A stretch of DNA of 64,000 nt from Pseudomonas pisciculturae (GCF_015461805.1 NZ_JACVZE010000009.1:62001-126000), one strand, 5' to 3'. Positions 7,711 through 16,939 are shown, counted from the stretch's first letter. The notes: generated by a model from the letters alone, not told the origin. Program-made: numbers and translations.

Positions 7711-9609
7711 TTACAGGCCCAATAGCGCCATGCGTTCGCGCACCGATGCCTCGATCCCGGCTTCATCCAACCCGCATTCAGCCAGCATCTGCGCCGGCTT
7801 GGCATGTTCGACATACACATCCGGCAGGCCCAAATGCAGCACCGATTTGAGAATGTTCTCCCGCGCCAGGAACTCGCTGACCGCCGCACCGGCACCACCC
7901 ATGATGGCGTTTTCTTCGACCGTCACCAGCAGCTCATGGCTACCGGCGATTTCGCGCACCAGCGCTTCATCCAGCGGTTTGACGAACCGCATGTCGACCA
8001 CGGTGGCGTCGATCTTCTCGGCGACTTTCAAGGCTTCGGCCAATTGCACGCCAAATACCAGGAACGCAGTCTTGCTGCCCTGGCGACGGACGATGCCTTT
8101 GCCGATCTCGATAGGCGCCAAGTCCTTCTCGATCACCGCATTCGGGCCGTTGCCACGCGGGTAGCGCACGGCGGCCGGGCCGTTGTACAGGTGGCCGGTG
8201 CTGAGCATCTTGCGCAGTTCGTTCTCGTCGCTCGGCGTCATCACTAGCATGCCGGGGATGCAACGCAGGTAGGACAAGTCGAAGCTACCGGCGTGGGTCG
8301 GGCCGTCTTCGCCCACCAAACCTGCGCGGTCGATGGCGAACAGCACGTCGAGGTTCTGTACTGCCACGTCGTGAATCAACTGGTCGTAGCCACGCTGCAG
8401 GAATGTCGAGTAGATCGCCACCACCGGCTTGGCGCCCTCACAGGCCATGCCAGCCGCGAAGGTGACTGCATGCTGCTCGGCAATCGCCACGTCGAAGTAG
8501 CGCAGCGGGAAACGCTCGCTGAACGCCACCAGGTCGGAGCCTTCCTTCATCGCAGGCGTAACGCCCACCAGGCGTGGGTCGGCGGCAGCCATGTCGCACA
8601 GCCATTCGCCGAACACACCGGAATACTTCGGCCCGCTGGCCTTTTTCGGCGCAGCGGCGGGGGCGTCTACAGGTTCCAGCTTGGTGATGGCGTGGTAGCC
8701 AATCGGGTCGACTTCCGCCGGGGCGAAGCCTTTGCCCTTCTTGGTGACAATGTGCAGGAACTGCGGGCCCTTGAGGTCACGCATGTTGCGCAGCGTGGCG
8801 ATGAGGGTTGGCAGGTCGTGGCCGTCGATCGGGCCGATGTAATTCCAGCCCAGCTCTTCGAACAGGGTGCCGGGCACCAGCATGCCTTTGGCATATTCTT
8901 CGGTACGCCGGGCAATTTCCCACGCGCCAGGCAGACGCGAGAGCACCTTCTTGCTGCCTTCGCGCATGCTGGCGTAGGTGCGGCTGGAGAGGATTTTTGC
9001 CAGGTAATTGGACAGGCCACCGACGTTGCGCGAGATCGACATGTCGTTGTCGTTAAGGATCACCAACATGTTGGCGTTGACTTCCGGTGCATGGTTCAGC
9101 GCTTCGAAGGCCATGCCGGCGGTCAGCGCGCCATCACCGATCACGGCAATCGCCTTACGGTCGCTGCCTTGCAGGCGGGCGGCAATAGCCATGCCCAGCG
9201 CTGCACTGATGGAGGTGCTGGAGTGGCCGACGCCAAAGGTGTCGTACTCGCTCTCGGCGCGGCGCGGGAAGGCGGCAATGCCGTCCTTCTGGCGCAGGGT
9301 GCCCATTTGCTCACGACGACCCGTAAGGATTTTGTGCGGATACGCCTGATGGCCCACGTCCCACACCAGCCGGTCGTCCGGGGTGTCGAACACGTAATGC
9401 AGGGCGATGGTCAGCTCGATGACGCCAAGGCCAGCGCCGAAATGCCCACCGGTCTGGCCGACCGTGTAGAGCAATTCCAGGCGCAACTCATCGGCCAGGG
9501 TTTCCAGCTCGGCTTCACCCAGACGGCGCAGGCCGGCCGGCATGACAGCACGGTCGAGCAGGGGCGTGGACGGGCGCTTGCGGGGAATCTCTTGAAACGT
9601 CGTGGGCAT
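7711..9609 (-). CDS. dxs: 1-deoxy-D-xylulose-5-phosphate synthase
   Basis: Dxs joins pyruvate and glyceraldehyde 3-phosphate, the first step of the MEP isoprenoid pathway, using thiamine diphosphate. The 632-residue length is normal. Visible features are the N-terminal H...[13 protein letters not shown], the cofactor/metal motif [17 protein letters not shown] with the downstream NDNDMSIS, the central [14 protein letters not shown] containing the catalytic glutamate, and the C-terminal transketolase domain. It lies downstream of ispA in the order xseB-ispA-dxs, which is usual in gamma-proteobacteria. Confidence 0.97.
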   Translation of the reverse strand: MPTTFQEIPRKRPSTPLLDRAVMPAGLRRLGEAELETLADELRLELLYTVGQTGGHFGAGLGVIELTIALHYVFDTPDDRLVWDVGHQAYPHKILTGRREQMGTLRQKDGIAAFPRRAESEYDTFGVGHSSTSISAALGMAIAARLQGSDRKAIAVIGDGALTAGMAFEALNHAPEVNANMLVILNDNDMSISRNVGGLSNYLAKILSSRTYASMREGSKKVLSRLPGAWEIARRTEEYAKGMLVPGTLFEELGWNYIGPIDGHDLPTLIATLRNMRDLKGPQFLHIVTKKGKGFAPAEVDPIGYHAITKLEPVDAPAAAPKKASGPKYSGVFGEWLCDMAAADPRLVGVTPAMKEGSDLVAFSERFPLRYFDVAIAEQHAVTFAAGMACEGAKPVVAIYSTFLQRGYDQLIHDVAVQNLDVLFAIDRAGLVGEDGPTHAGSFDLSYLRCIPGMLVMTPSDENELRKMLSTGHLYNGPAAVRYPRGNGPNAVIEKDLAPIEIGKGIVRRQGSKTAFLVFGVQLAEALKVAEKIDATVVDMRFVKPLDEALVREIAGSHELLVTVEENAIMGGAGAAVSEFLARENILKSVLHLGLPDVYVEHAKPAQMLAECGLDEAGIEASVRERMALLGL

Positions 9610-9719
9610 CAGGCGAATCGTTATAGGTATAGAAGAGGCGGCAGTTTACCTCAAGCATTGCAAACTGCCCACGCAGAGCGCCGAACTTGGCCGATATGCG
9701 GCCGCAATGGCCGCTGTGA

Positions 9720-10607
9720 TCAGTGCCGACGTTCGACGATAAACCGCGCCAGGTCGCGCAACGGCTCGGCGGCCGCGTCGAAAGGTCGCAGGGCGTCGAG
9801 AGCCTGGTCGCGCAGTTCCAGGGCATAGGCCTTGGCCGCGTCGAGCCCGAGCAGGGCTGGGTAGGTCGGCTTGTCCCGTGCGATATCAGCACCTTGGCGT
9901 TTGCCCAGGGTGGCGGTGTCACTTTCGACGTCGAGAATGTCGTCCTGCACCTGGAAGGCCAGGCCGATGGCGCGCGAATAAGTCTTCAGCGCGGCCAAGT
10001 GTTCGGCTCCGGCGCGCCCGCTGGCCAGGGCGCCGAGCTGCACGGCGGCTTCGATCAGCGCACCGGTCTTGTGGCGGTGCATGTATTCCAGGGCCTGTTG
10101 ATCGAGCTTCTGGCCGACCGAACCGAGGTCGATGGCCTGGCCGCCGACCATGCCAGCGGGGCCAGCAGCGACGGCCAGGGTGGTGACCATGCGCAAGCGG
10201 ATCTCGGCATTGACGCTGCTCAGCGTTGGGTCCAGCAGTGCGCTGAACGCCAGGCTTTGCAGACCGTCGCCGGCCAGAATTGCGCAGGCTTCGTCAAAGG
10301 CTTTGTGGGTGGTGGGCTGGCCGCGACGTAGATCGTCATCGTCCATCGCCGGCAGATCGTCATGCACCAGGGAATAGGCGTGGATCAACTCCACCGCACA
10401 CGCCGCGCCATTGGCCTGCTCGGCAGGCGCGCCCAACGCTTCACACGCGGCATACGCCAGCAACGGGCGCACGCGCTTGCCGCCATTCATCACGCTGTAG
10501 CGCATGGCTTCATAGAGGCGGTTCAATTCGGGGCTTGGCGCAACAAACAAGGGTTCCAGCGCCGCATTGACCCGCGCTTGGCTACTGGCCTGATACGCGT
10601 CGATCAT
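9720..10607 (-). CDS. ispA: Farnesyl diphosphate synthase (geranyltranstransferase)
   Basis: IspA makes geranyl and farnesyl diphosphate from isopentenyl and dimethylallyl diphosphate. The 295-residue protein has the two aspartate-rich motifs of short-chain prenyl synthases: [14 protein letters not shown] near residue 85 and [13 protein letters not shown] near residue 220. [18 protein letters not shown] near the N-terminus is the usual diphosphate-binding loop. The start overlaps the xseB stop by four bases, so the two are coupled. Confidence 0.97.
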   Translation of the reverse strand: MIDAYQASSQARVNAALEPLFVAPSPELNRLYEAMRYSVMNGGKRVRPLLAYAACEALGAPAEQANGAACAVELIHAYSLVHDDLPAMDDDDLRRGQPTTHKAFDEACAILAGDGLQSLAFSALLDPTLSSVNAEIRLRMVTTLAVAAGPAGMVGGQAIDLGSVGQKLDQQALEYMHRHKTGALIEAAVQLGALASGRAGAEHLAALKTYSRAIGLAFQVQDDILDVESDTATLGKRQGADIARDKPTYPALLGLDAAKAYALELRDQALDALRPFDAAAEPLRDLARFIVERRH

Positions 10608-10846
10608 TCGGGTTGTTCCGCATCGAAAGGCTCTTCGGCCAACTCCCCGTCACGTTCCAGCAGCACTTGCACCTTCTGCTCCGCCTGCGCCAAGGCGCTC
10701 TGGCAGTCGCGGGTCAGGCCGATGCCTTGCTCAAACGCTGTCAACGAGTCTTCCAGCGACAACTCGCCGTTCTCCAGACGCTCGACCAGGGTTTGCAGGT
10801 CGGCGAGGGATTGTTCGAAATCGAGTGCAACTTTTTTGCGGGCCAT
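10604..10846 (-). CDS. xseB: Exodeoxyribonuclease VII small subunit
   Basis: XseB is the small subunit of exonuclease VII, which degrades single-stranded DNA together with XseA (encoded elsewhere). The 80-residue protein contains the conserved helical segment [33 protein letters not shown], in which LE.GELSLE is diagnostic. It is the first gene of the xseB-ispA-dxs unit; the stop overlaps ispA by four bases. Confidence 0.96.
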   Translation of the reverse strand: MARKKVALDFEQSLADLQTLVERLENGELSLEDSLTAFEQGIGLTRDCQSALAQAEQKVQVLLERDGELAEEPFDAEQPE

Positions 10847-10923
10847 GGCGGCTATTCCGGTAGACGGTAAACCGGCGCGACACTAGCAGACATGGGGATT
10901 TGGGGCAAATGAGCGGGGGTGGT

Positions 10924-11088
10924 TCAATCGTCCATGAGATTGATGTGATAGTGCCTGACGGTGCCGAGCATGCCCAGCAGCTTGCCCTGAGCGTGCCCGC
11001 ACTCAAGCAACAAGACCGCCAGGCGGCCTGGTTGCCAGTGAACGTGTGGCCGATCTTCGTATTGCCAGGTCCAGAATGGGTGGTCCAT
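10924..11088 (-). CDS. Possible small protein of unknown function
   Basis: A 54-codon frame from ATG (11088) to TGA, beginning MDHPFWTWQYEDRPHVHW and ending HYHINLMDD. It is rich in histidine and tryptophan, and about three quarters of third positions are G or C, as in neighbouring genes. It lies downstream of the TonB receptor on the same strand. I do not recognise it. It could be a real small protein, the remnant of a longer gene (the frame is closed by a TGA shortly upstream), or chance. No strong ribosome-binding site is visible. Confidence 0.3.
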   Translation of the reverse strand: MDHPFWTWQYEDRPHVHWQPGRLAVLLLECGHAQGKLLGMLGTVRHYHINLMDD

Positions 11089-11129
11089 GGCGCAATACCC
11101 GAAGAAGTGCGCCGATCATGGACGCCATT

Positions 11130-11171
11130 CGGCTCATTTAATGAGCCGACTGTGTGGTCTATTCGGCTCAT
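11130..11171. promoter_or_regulatory. Palindrome plus third half-site (possible operator)
   Basis: CGGCTCATT and AATGAGCCG form a perfect 9-bp inverted repeat around one base (11130-11148). A third copy of CGGCTCAT follows at 11164-11171. It lies just after the stop of the TonB receptor gene. No U-tract follows, so it does not look like a terminator. A protein-binding site is a guess. Confidence 0.3.
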
Positions 11172-11189
11172 GGTCCAGTCTAGCCACCT

Positions 11190-13613
11190 TTAAAAGTCAT
11201 ACTTGAACCCCGTCATCACGTTACGTGGCGCCCCATATACCCCGGCACTGGTGGTGCTGAAATACTCTTTGTCGAATACGTTGTTGAGATTCAGCGACGC
11301 CGAAAGGTTTTGCGTGATCTCGTAACGCGCCATCAGGTTGGCCACGGCGTAGCTGTCCTGGGTGTAGTACTTGAGGTCGAAGCCGGTTTTGCTCTGCCAG
11401 TTGAAGCCGCCGCCGACAGTGAGTTTGTCCAGTGGGCCGGACAGGCGGTAAGTGGTGAACATCTTCACGCTGTGGCGGGGGATTTGCGTGGCAATACGCT
11501 GGTCATCCGCATCGGTGCTGACGCTGTAGGTATAACCGCCGGCGATGTTCCAGCCTCGGGCCAGTTCGCCGTTGAGTTCCAACTCGACGCCTTGGGTCGT
11601 GGTGCCTTGCACAGCAGTGTAGGCCTGGAATTGTGTGGGGGTCAGCTTGTTGCCGTCGGGCTGTGAGAGGTTGTCCTGCTCCAGTTTGAACAGTGCCAGG
11701 CTGGCATTGAGCATGTCGTCATTGAAGCTGCCCTTGACCCCCAGCTCGTAGCCAGTGCCTTCCAGCGGCGGCAAGTAGGAGCCGGTCACGGTCTGGTCGC
11801 TTTGCGGGTTGAAGATCTTGGTGTAGCTGGCGTACACCGACCAGCTATCGCTGAGGTCATAGACGATGCCGCCGTAGGGGATGAATACGCCGTTTTCTTC
11901 ACGATCCAAATGGATGTCGTCGTAACCGGCCGCGGTGTAGGTCACGTCGTCAGTCTGCTTCCAATTGATCAGTCGTCCGCCCAGGATCAGGCTGGTGGCG
12001 TCATTCAGGTGCCAGCGCGAGGTGAGGTAGGCCGAGTACTGGTTTTCCTTGAAGTCCTCTTCACCTTTTTTCTCGAAATTTGGCTTTGGCGCGCTGCCGT
12101 CCCATTCGTAGACGGGCCCGATGCTGCCGTCGTAGCCGCCGCGCATCCAGCCTCCGTAGTCAGGCGCGTTGGTGTTGCGGATCTGCGATAGCTGCACGCC
12201 TGCGATCAACTCATGCTCGCGCCCCAGCAGTTCAAAGGGGCCGGTGACATACACATCAACGGCGTTCTGCTTAGGGTTACCCTTGAATTTGTTGGGCAGT
12301 ACGGCGGCGCCGAGCCCGGTGGCCGGGTCGATGTCGCCGTACAGATAGCTGATCGCCGAGTCGTATTGATTGTCGGTGTGGGTGAAATCGAGCTTGGCGC
12401 TCCAACCGTTGTCGAACTGCTGCTCTAGCGAAGCGAAATAGCTGGTCTGGTCGTGATCGTAAAATGACCAATCGGTAGCGGTATTGAAGGAGCGCTTGAA
12501 GTCTGTGCGCCCGCCGGCGCTATCGAACAGTGGAAAACCGCTGCGAGGTGGCGCGTTGGTGTGCACGGTCTGGTAGCTGAAGCCCAGGGTCAACAGGGTG
12601 GTTTCGCTCAGATCAAACTCGCTGATGCCGTAGACCAGTTGGGTGTCCTGTTTGTAGCGATCGACCCAGGAATGCTGGTTTTTGTAGTCCAGCACCATGC
12701 GGCCTCGGATATTACCGGCGTCGTTGAGCGGGCCGGAGACGTCAACGGATGTGCCATAACGGTCCCAGCTGCCGGCTTCGCCGCTGATGCTGGCTTGGGG
12801 CGTGGCGGTGGGGCGTTTGCGAATCAGGTTGATGGTCGCGGACGGCTGGCCCATGCCGCTGATCAGGCCGGTGGCGCCGCGCACCACTTCGATCCGATCG
12901 TACATGGCGGTGTTCTGGGTGTAGTTGTCCATGCGCGACGAGGTGGGTACGCCGTCGACTTCATAATTGCTGATGGCAAAACCGCGTGAGTAGTAAGCGT
13001 CAGAGTCGGCACCTTGGCCTTCGCGTACAACGGTGATACCGGAGGTGGCTTCCATCGCATCGGTGAGGTTTGACAGCTTTTGGTCGGCGATGCGCTGTTG
13101 GGTGATCACCGTGACGGACTGTGGCGTTTCCTTGAGTGCGATGTTCAGGCGGTTGGAGCTGCTGGACGATTGCGTGGTGTACGAACCGGTGCCCTCAGTG
13201 GTAGAGCCGGGCGCCTTGCCAGAGATGCTCACGGGCGACAACTGCAACGTGTCGCCGACGTTGGCCGGAATATCAATTACAAAGCTGCTGGCGTTCGGTT
13301 GGCTATAACGGGCGCCCGTTCCGCGCGTGAGAATGGTCAGCGCTTGCTGGGGCGTATGTTCGCCGCTCAATTGGGTGGAGCGCAGCCCCGTGGCTTGCGC
13401 GGCGTCGTAGATCACTTGGTAGCCGCTTTGGCGGGCGAATACGTCCAACGCGTCGGTGAGCGATTGTGCGGCGATCGTGAAACTCACGCGCTGGCCGCCT
13501 GCTTCGTTTACCGCAGGCTCAGCGGCCTGGACGAATGAAAGCGGCATGCCGGCGGCCATCAGGGCGACCAGCAAGGGTAAGTGTTTGAAGCCTGCGACCT
13601 GTGAATACTGCAT
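11190..13613 (-). CDS. TonB-dependent siderophore receptor with STN signalling domain
   Basis: An 807-residue outer-membrane receptor. A signal peptide ends near ...FVQAAEP. The STN domain (about residues 40-110: SFTIAAQSLTDALDVFARQSG...) is the periplasmic part that contacts a FecR-type anti-sigma factor. The plug follows (LKETPQSVTVITQQRI, EVVRGATGLISGMGQPSATINLIRK) and then a large barrel ending in GFKYDF, with the terminal phenylalanine needed for barrel assembly. The sequence fits the FhuE/FoxA/FpvA group of hydroxamate and pyoverdine receptors, but the siderophore cannot be told. FecR and ECF sigma genes lie directly upstream, so it is part of a cell-surface signalling triplet. A Fur-box-like site precedes it. 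Confidence 0.93.
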   Translation of the reverse strand: MQYSQVAGFKHLPLLVALMAAGMPLSFVQAAEPAVNEAGGQRVSFTIAAQSLTDALDVFARQSGYQVIYDAAQATGLRSTQLSGEHTPQQALTILTRGTGARYSQPNASSFVIDIPANVGDTLQLSPVSISGKAPGSTTEGTGSYTTQSSSSSNRLNIALKETPQSVTVITQQRIADQKLSNLTDAMEATSGITVVREGQGADSDAYYSRGFAISNYEVDGVPTSSRMDNYTQNTAMYDRIEVVRGATGLISGMGQPSATINLIRKRPTATPQASISGEAGSWDRYGTSVDVSGPLNDAGNIRGRMVLDYKNQHSWVDRYKQDTQLVYGISEFDLSETTLLTLGFSYQTVHTNAPPRSGFPLFDSAGGRTDFKRSFNTATDWSFYDHDQTSYFASLEQQFDNGWSAKLDFTHTDNQYDSAISYLYGDIDPATGLGAAVLPNKFKGNPKQNAVDVYVTGPFELLGREHELIAGVQLSQIRNTNAPDYGGWMRGGYDGSIGPVYEWDGSAPKPNFEKKGEEDFKENQYSAYLTSRWHLNDATSLILGGRLINWKQTDDVTYTAAGYDDIHLDREENGVFIPYGGIVYDLSDSWSVYASYTKIFNPQSDQTVTGSYLPPLEGTGYELGVKGSFNDDMLNASLALFKLEQDNLSQPDGNKLTPTQFQAYTAVQGTTTQGVELELNGELARGWNIAGGYTYSVSTDADDQRIATQIPRHSVKMFTTYRLSGPLDKLTVGGGFNWQSKTGFDLKYYTQDSYAVANLMARYEITQNLSASLNLNNVFDKEYFSTTSAGVYGAPRNVMTGFKYDF

Positions 13614-13630
13614 GCATCCTCCCCCGAGTT

Positions 13631-13649
13631 ATAAATGATAATGCTTCCT
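13631..13649 (-). promoter_or_regulatory. Candidate Fur box upstream of the TonB receptor
   Basis: The core AATGATAAT matches the Fur consensus exactly, with 11 of 19 positions matching overall. It lies 18 bases upstream of the receptor start, as expected for iron repression of this gene. Confidence 0.5.
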
Positions 13650-13714
13650 ATGTGCGGGGTGAGACGCAGCAGAAATCCAAATTACCGTGGGAGAAGAAAA
13701 TAATTTTTGCGGCC

Positions 13715-14647
13715 TTAGCCGCGCACGATCAGCACTCGGCGGGTGAGGGCAGTGGTGCGCAATTTTTGCGCGCTGATCAGGGCATCGAGTGCGCTGTCGA
13801 TTTGCTTGAGATTGAAGCTGGCACTGATGGGGCGTTGGGCGGCTTGGTCATCAAGCCAGACCACATGGCCACCCTGATAGCGCATCAACTCGTCCAGCAC
13901 GTCTCGTAGCGGCGCATTGCGTACCTGCAGCTGGCCATTGCGCCAGGCCAGCAAGCGATCAGCGTCGACCGCGACCGGCGCTTGGATCTGGCCGTTGATG
14001 ACCTTCAGTTGTTCGCCGGGTTGCAACGGCTGATGCTTGCCGCCGGCCATCACCTCGACGCGGCCGCGAAGCAGCGTGACATCATCCTCGTCCGCCCCGT
14101 GGCTGACGGCAAACGCGGTGCCCAGCACCTGTACCCGCGTGTCGCCGGAGCGCACCACAAACGGCCGGCCGTCGTGGACCACCTCCAGGAAAACTCGGCC
14201 GCGCAGCAGGTGAACGCGTCGTTCATCGCGGTTGAGCGTGATATCCACGGCGCTGTCGGTATCCAGGTGCAGCTGCGATCCGTCGGCCAGGGTAATGACC
14301 TGTTGCTGGCCCGCGGCGGTGGCGTAGTCGCTGCCCCACGTGCTCAGCGGAGGGGTCATCAGCATCAGTGTGGCAAAGGCCAGTAACACACAGGCTGCCG
14401 CCGCATAGATCGCCCGACGTGACGCCGGCCGCTGCCGTTCGCTGTGCCGCACGGCGTGGGCGGGTCGTTCGAGCAGTTTCCAGAGCATCTCTACGTTCTG
14501 ATAGGCGTTGGCATTGAGCGGGTCCGCCCGCCACAGCTCGAAAGCAGCACGCTGTTGGGCGGTGATGGTTTCGTTGCGCAGACGGGTCCACCAATCCAGT
14601 GCTTGCTGATCACGTTCGGAAGATGAGGGGCTTGGCTGATTATTCAT
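13715..14647 (-). CDS. FecR-family anti-sigma factor
   Basis: A 310-residue inner-membrane regulator that holds the ECF sigma factor inactive until the receptor reports siderophore binding. I chose the ATG at 14647 because it overlaps the sigma-factor stop (ATGA). The N-terminal cytoplasmic domain (RDQQALDWWTRLRNE...QNVEMLWKLL, residues ~10-70) binds sigma. A transmembrane helix follows (AIYAAAACVLLAFATLMLM, ~80-100), then the periplasmic FecR domain (ITLADGSQLHLDTDSAVDI...GRVFLEVVHDGRPFVV). The C-terminal segment (LRDVLDELMRYQGGHVVWLD) resembles the STN-like DUF4974 domain. Genes before and after complete the triplet. Confidence 0.93.
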   Translation of the reverse strand: MNNQPSPSSSERDQQALDWWTRLRNETITAQQRAAFELWRADPLNANAYQNVEMLWKLLERPAHAVRHSERQRPASRRAIYAAAACVLLAFATLMLMTPPLSTWGSDYATAAGQQQVITLADGSQLHLDTDSAVDITLNRDERRVHLLRGRVFLEVVHDGRPFVVRSGDTRVQVLGTAFAVSHGADEDDVTLLRGRVEVMAGGKHQPLQPGEQLKVINGQIQAPVAVDADRLLAWRNGQLQVRNAPLRDVLDELMRYQGGHVVWLDDQAAQRPISASFNLKQIDSALDALISAQKLRTTALTRRVLIVRG

Positions 14648-15153
14648 CGGGACTCGTTGGCGTGCAGGACCGCGGCGCAATGGGCCATGGCCTTGTTCAA
14701 ATGCCGCTCGACCGCACGGGCATCCAGGCCCAGGCGAATGGCGATCTCCTTGTAGCTCAGCTGTTCAACCCGAGCCAGCAGAAACACTTCACGGGTGGGC
14801 GAGGGTAGCCCATCAATCAAGCGCTGCAAATGCTCCAGGGTGTTTCCGGCAATCGCACTGTTTTGTGGGTCGGCGTTGCCGGGCAAGTCCTGCAACTCCT
14901 GCTCATCGCTGATCCCCCGCACACGGTTGCGCCGCGCATGGTCGATGCTCAGGTTATTAGCGATACGGTACAAAAAGGCGCGCACGTTGCCGATCTTCGC
15001 CACTTCACTGTTCATCAAGCGAATGAACGCGTCCTGCAACAGATCATTGGCGGTTTCGCGGCAATTCACCCGGCGAGTCAGGTAGGCCAGAAGTTCGCTG
15101 CGGTGACGGCGGTAGAGCGGGCCGAGGTTGCGATTGCCGGGGTCTTCAGGCAT
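14644..15153 (-). CDS. ECF sigma factor, FecI family
   Basis: About 169 residues from the chosen ATG at 15153 (MPEDPGNRNLGPLYRRH); a longer frame upstream has no typical content and runs into the Fur-box region. Region 2 is visible as LLAYLTRRVNCRETANDLLQ with DAFIRLMNSE, and region 4 as PSPTREVFLLARVEQLSYKE followed by EIAIRLGLDARAVERHLNKA. It should direct transcription of the TonB receptor gene in response to its siderophore. The stop overlaps fecR by four bases. Confidence 0.93.
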   Translation of the reverse strand: MPEDPGNRNLGPLYRRHRSELLAYLTRRVNCRETANDLLQDAFIRLMNSEVAKIGNVRAFLYRIANNLSIDHARRNRVRGISDEQELQDLPGNADPQNSAIAGNTLEHLQRLIDGLPSPTREVFLLARVEQLSYKEIAIRLGLDARAVERHLNKAMAHCAAVLHANESR

Positions 15154-15198
15154 GGCGAAGGGCGCCGCTCTGGGGAAGTTGGGGAACGCGATGGTAGT

Positions 15199-15217
15199 GC
15201 TAATGAGAAGTTGTCGC
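15199..15217 (-). promoter_or_regulatory. Candidate Fur box upstream of the ECF sigma gene
   Basis: GCTAATGAGAAG resembles one side of a Fur box (about 10 of 19 positions) and lies 46 bases upstream of the sigma-factor start. FecI-type genes are commonly Fur-repressed. Confidence 0.35.
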
Positions 15218-15224
15218 AAGAACG

Positions 15225-15593
15225 TCAGGTGTTCAACGTGCATTGGCCTTGTGCCGTTTTCAACTGAGTTTCAAACGCCTGTAACCCTGAGTGCATGTTC
15301 TGTAAATGCGCAATTTGGGTCGCGAGTTGCTGCTTCTTGTTGGCGATGATGTGTTCAGCCCGATCCCAGGGCAATGCAGCGTCATGACGGTCCTGCAGAA
15401 TCTCCTGCAATTCCTTGAGCTTGAACCCCAACTGCTGCGCGCACTTGATAAACATCAGCCGCTCGACACATTGCTCTGTATATACCCGGTACTGCCCCAG
15501 GCGCTGCGGCACCGGCAGCAGCCCGATCGCCTCATAGTGACGAATCGTCTTGATGGTCGTGCCCGATAATTGCGCGGCTTTGCCGATGTACAT
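15225..15593 (-). CDS. MerR-family transcriptional regulator
   Basis: A 122-residue regulator from the ATG at 15593, preceded by a purine-rich ribosome-binding site (AGGAAAAGGGAG). The N-terminal winged helix-turn-helix reads MYIGKAAQLSGTTIKTIRHY, then EAIGLLPVPQRLGQYRVY. A dimerisation coiled coil follows (residues ~80-115). No metal-binding cysteine pair of the CueR/MerR type is apparent at the C-terminus, so the signal is probably organic or redox. It is the second gene of a unit with the NAD(P)H oxidoreductase upstream, whose 3' end it overlaps by 62 bases, and may regulate that gene. Confidence 0.88.
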   Translation of the reverse strand: MYIGKAAQLSGTTIKTIRHYEAIGLLPVPQRLGQYRVYTEQCVERLMFIKCAQQLGFKLKELQEILQDRHDAALPWDRAEHIIANKKQQLATQIAHLQNMHSGLQAFETQLKTAQGQCTLNT

Positions 15594-16176
15594 GAAAACT
15601 CCCTTTTCCTGCGAGTAGGCCAGCCTGTTGCAGCCACTTGGTCCTTTGCGTCGCAGTAGAGCCCAACACCGGCCCGAACAGCAATGTCTTGGTCGGCCTG
15701 ATGCCACAAAACGCCAAGGTGGTCTTGCGCATCTGATGGATGCCCGGCATGCGGTAGAACCAGCGGTAATACCATGGCGGCGTGTCCAGGGTCACCAACA
15801 AGTGCGCGGTTCTGCCAACAAGCAGCTTGTCGGGGAATGCCTTGCCGGCACGGTATTTAAAGGCAAAGCCGGGTAGGAAGATGCGGTCGAGAAAACCCTT
15901 CATCAAGGCGGGAATACCACCCCACCAAATGGGGAACACGAACGTGAGGTGAGTGGCCCAGAGAATGTCGGATTGGGCGCAGAGCAGGTCCGGTTCCAAG
16001 GGTTGGATTTGGGTGTAGCCATGGTGCAAGACGGGATCGAACGTAAGATCACCCAAGTTCAGGACGCGCACTTCGTGGCCTGCGGATTTTGCATGGCGAG
16101 TGTAGGTGTCGGCCAGGGCGGCGCAGAAGCTGGTTGTTGAGGGGTGGCCAAGGATGATGAGTATGCGGTGGGGCAT
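15532..16176 (-). CDS. NAD(P)H-dependent quinone oxidoreductase (flavodoxin-2 fold)
   Basis: A 214-residue flavoprotein of the MdaB/KefF/NQO type. The N-terminus RILIILGHPSTTSFCAALAD is the phosphate-binding strand and loop of the flavodoxin fold. FVFPIWWGGIPALMKGFLDRIFLPGFAF is the conserved quinone-reductase segment, and LLVTLDTPPWYYRWF follows. It probably reduces quinones or similar electrophiles by two electrons. The last ~20 codons overlap the MerR gene in another frame and do not look like family sequence, so the natural end may have been extended by loss of an earlier stop. Confidence 0.88.
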   Translation of the reverse strand: MPHRILIILGHPSTTSFCAALADTYTRHAKSAGHEVRVLNLGDLTFDPVLHHGYTQIQPLEPDLLCAQSDILWATHLTFVFPIWWGGIPALMKGFLDRIFLPGFAFKYRAGKAFPDKLLVGRTAHLLVTLDTPPWYYRWFYRMPGIHQMRKTTLAFCGIRPTKTLLFGPVLGSTATQRTKWLQQAGLLAGKGSFHVHRQSRAIIGHDHQDDSSL

Positions 16177-16262
16177 GAGGGAGGTCCTGAAATCGGGATC
16201 TCAGGGTAGGGGGTGCTGTATAGGGGAGAGTCAAGCGGGCCAATTGTCTCTCGCACAGTAAG

Positions 16263-16286
16263 AAGCCTGCTTTTTAGGGCAGGCTT
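16263..16286 (-). terminator. Hairpin downstream of the YcaC-like gene
   Basis: AAGCCTGC and GCAGGCTT make a perfect 8-bp stem, 21 bases past the stop of the isochorismatase-like gene. The tail on the minus strand (CTTACT) is only weakly T-rich, so termination may be inefficient. Confidence 0.5.
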
Positions 16287-16306
16287 GGTGTGTGAAACCT
16301 AGTGGA

Positions 16307-16939
16307 TTAGTCCTTGCGAGCCGTCAGCGCCGAGTAACCATTCATCAAGTTGCGATAGTTGGGAATCCGCTGGGACAACAGGTTGCCCAGGCCTTCAATA
16401 TCGTTGCGCCAGTCGCGATGCAGCTCACACGCCACCGAGAACCAGTTCATCATCTGTGCACCGGCCTGGGTCATGCGACTCCACGCGGCCTGCTGCACCG
16501 TAGTGTTGAACGTGCCCGACGCATCAGTCACCACAAACACATCAAACCCTTCCGCCAGCGCCGACAGTGTCGGGAACGCCACGCACACATCCGTCACTAC
16601 ACCGGCAATGATGATCTGCTTGCGGCCGGTGGCCTTGATCGCCTTGACGAAGTCTTCGTTGTCCCACGCGTTGATCTGACCAGGGCGAGCGATGTACGGC
16701 GCGTCCGGGAACATCTCTTTCAGCTCTGGCACCAGCGGGCCATTGGGGCCTTGTTCGAAGCTGGTGGTGAGGATGGTTGGCAGTTCGAAGAACTTGGCCA
16801 GGTCTGCCAGGGCGAGCACATTGTTTTTGAACTCGTTGGGGGAGAAGTCCTGCACCAGCGAGATCAGGCCGGTTTGATGGTCGACCAGCAGAACTACGGC
16901 GTCGTCTTTGTTGAGGCGGTTGTAGGTTGGAGTGCTCAT
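16307..16939 (-). CDS. Isochorismatase-family cysteine hydrolase (YcaC-like)
   Basis: A 210-residue protein of the cysteine hydrolase superfamily. The catalytic aspartate lies in VVLLVDHQTGLISLV near residue 20. The catalytic cysteine lies in IIAGVVTDVCVAFPTLSALAEGF near residue 118, with the usual preceding cis-peptide region. The sequence pattern (TSFEQGPNGPLVPELKEMFP, then ARPGQINAWDN) is that of YcaC, whose natural substrate is not established; it is not a siderophore isochorismatase. It stands alone, with more than 400 bases upstream to the next gene. Confidence 0.85.
   Translation of the reverse strand: MSTPTYNRLNKDDAVVLLVDHQTGLISLVQDFSPNEFKNNVLALADLAKFFELPTILTTSFEQGPNGPLVPELKEMFPDAPYIARPGQINAWDNEDFVKAIKATGRKQIIIAGVVTDVCVAFPTLSALAEGFDVFVVTDASGTFNTTVQQAAWSRMTQAGAQMMNWFSVACELHRDWRNDIEGLGNLLSQRIPNYRNLMNGYSALTARKD

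Noticed and set aside
10900-11193. A 97-codon plus-strand frame over the small minus-strand frame
   Set aside because: Its third positions are less biased, it covers the palindromes, and the opposite frame looks better. Neither is certain.
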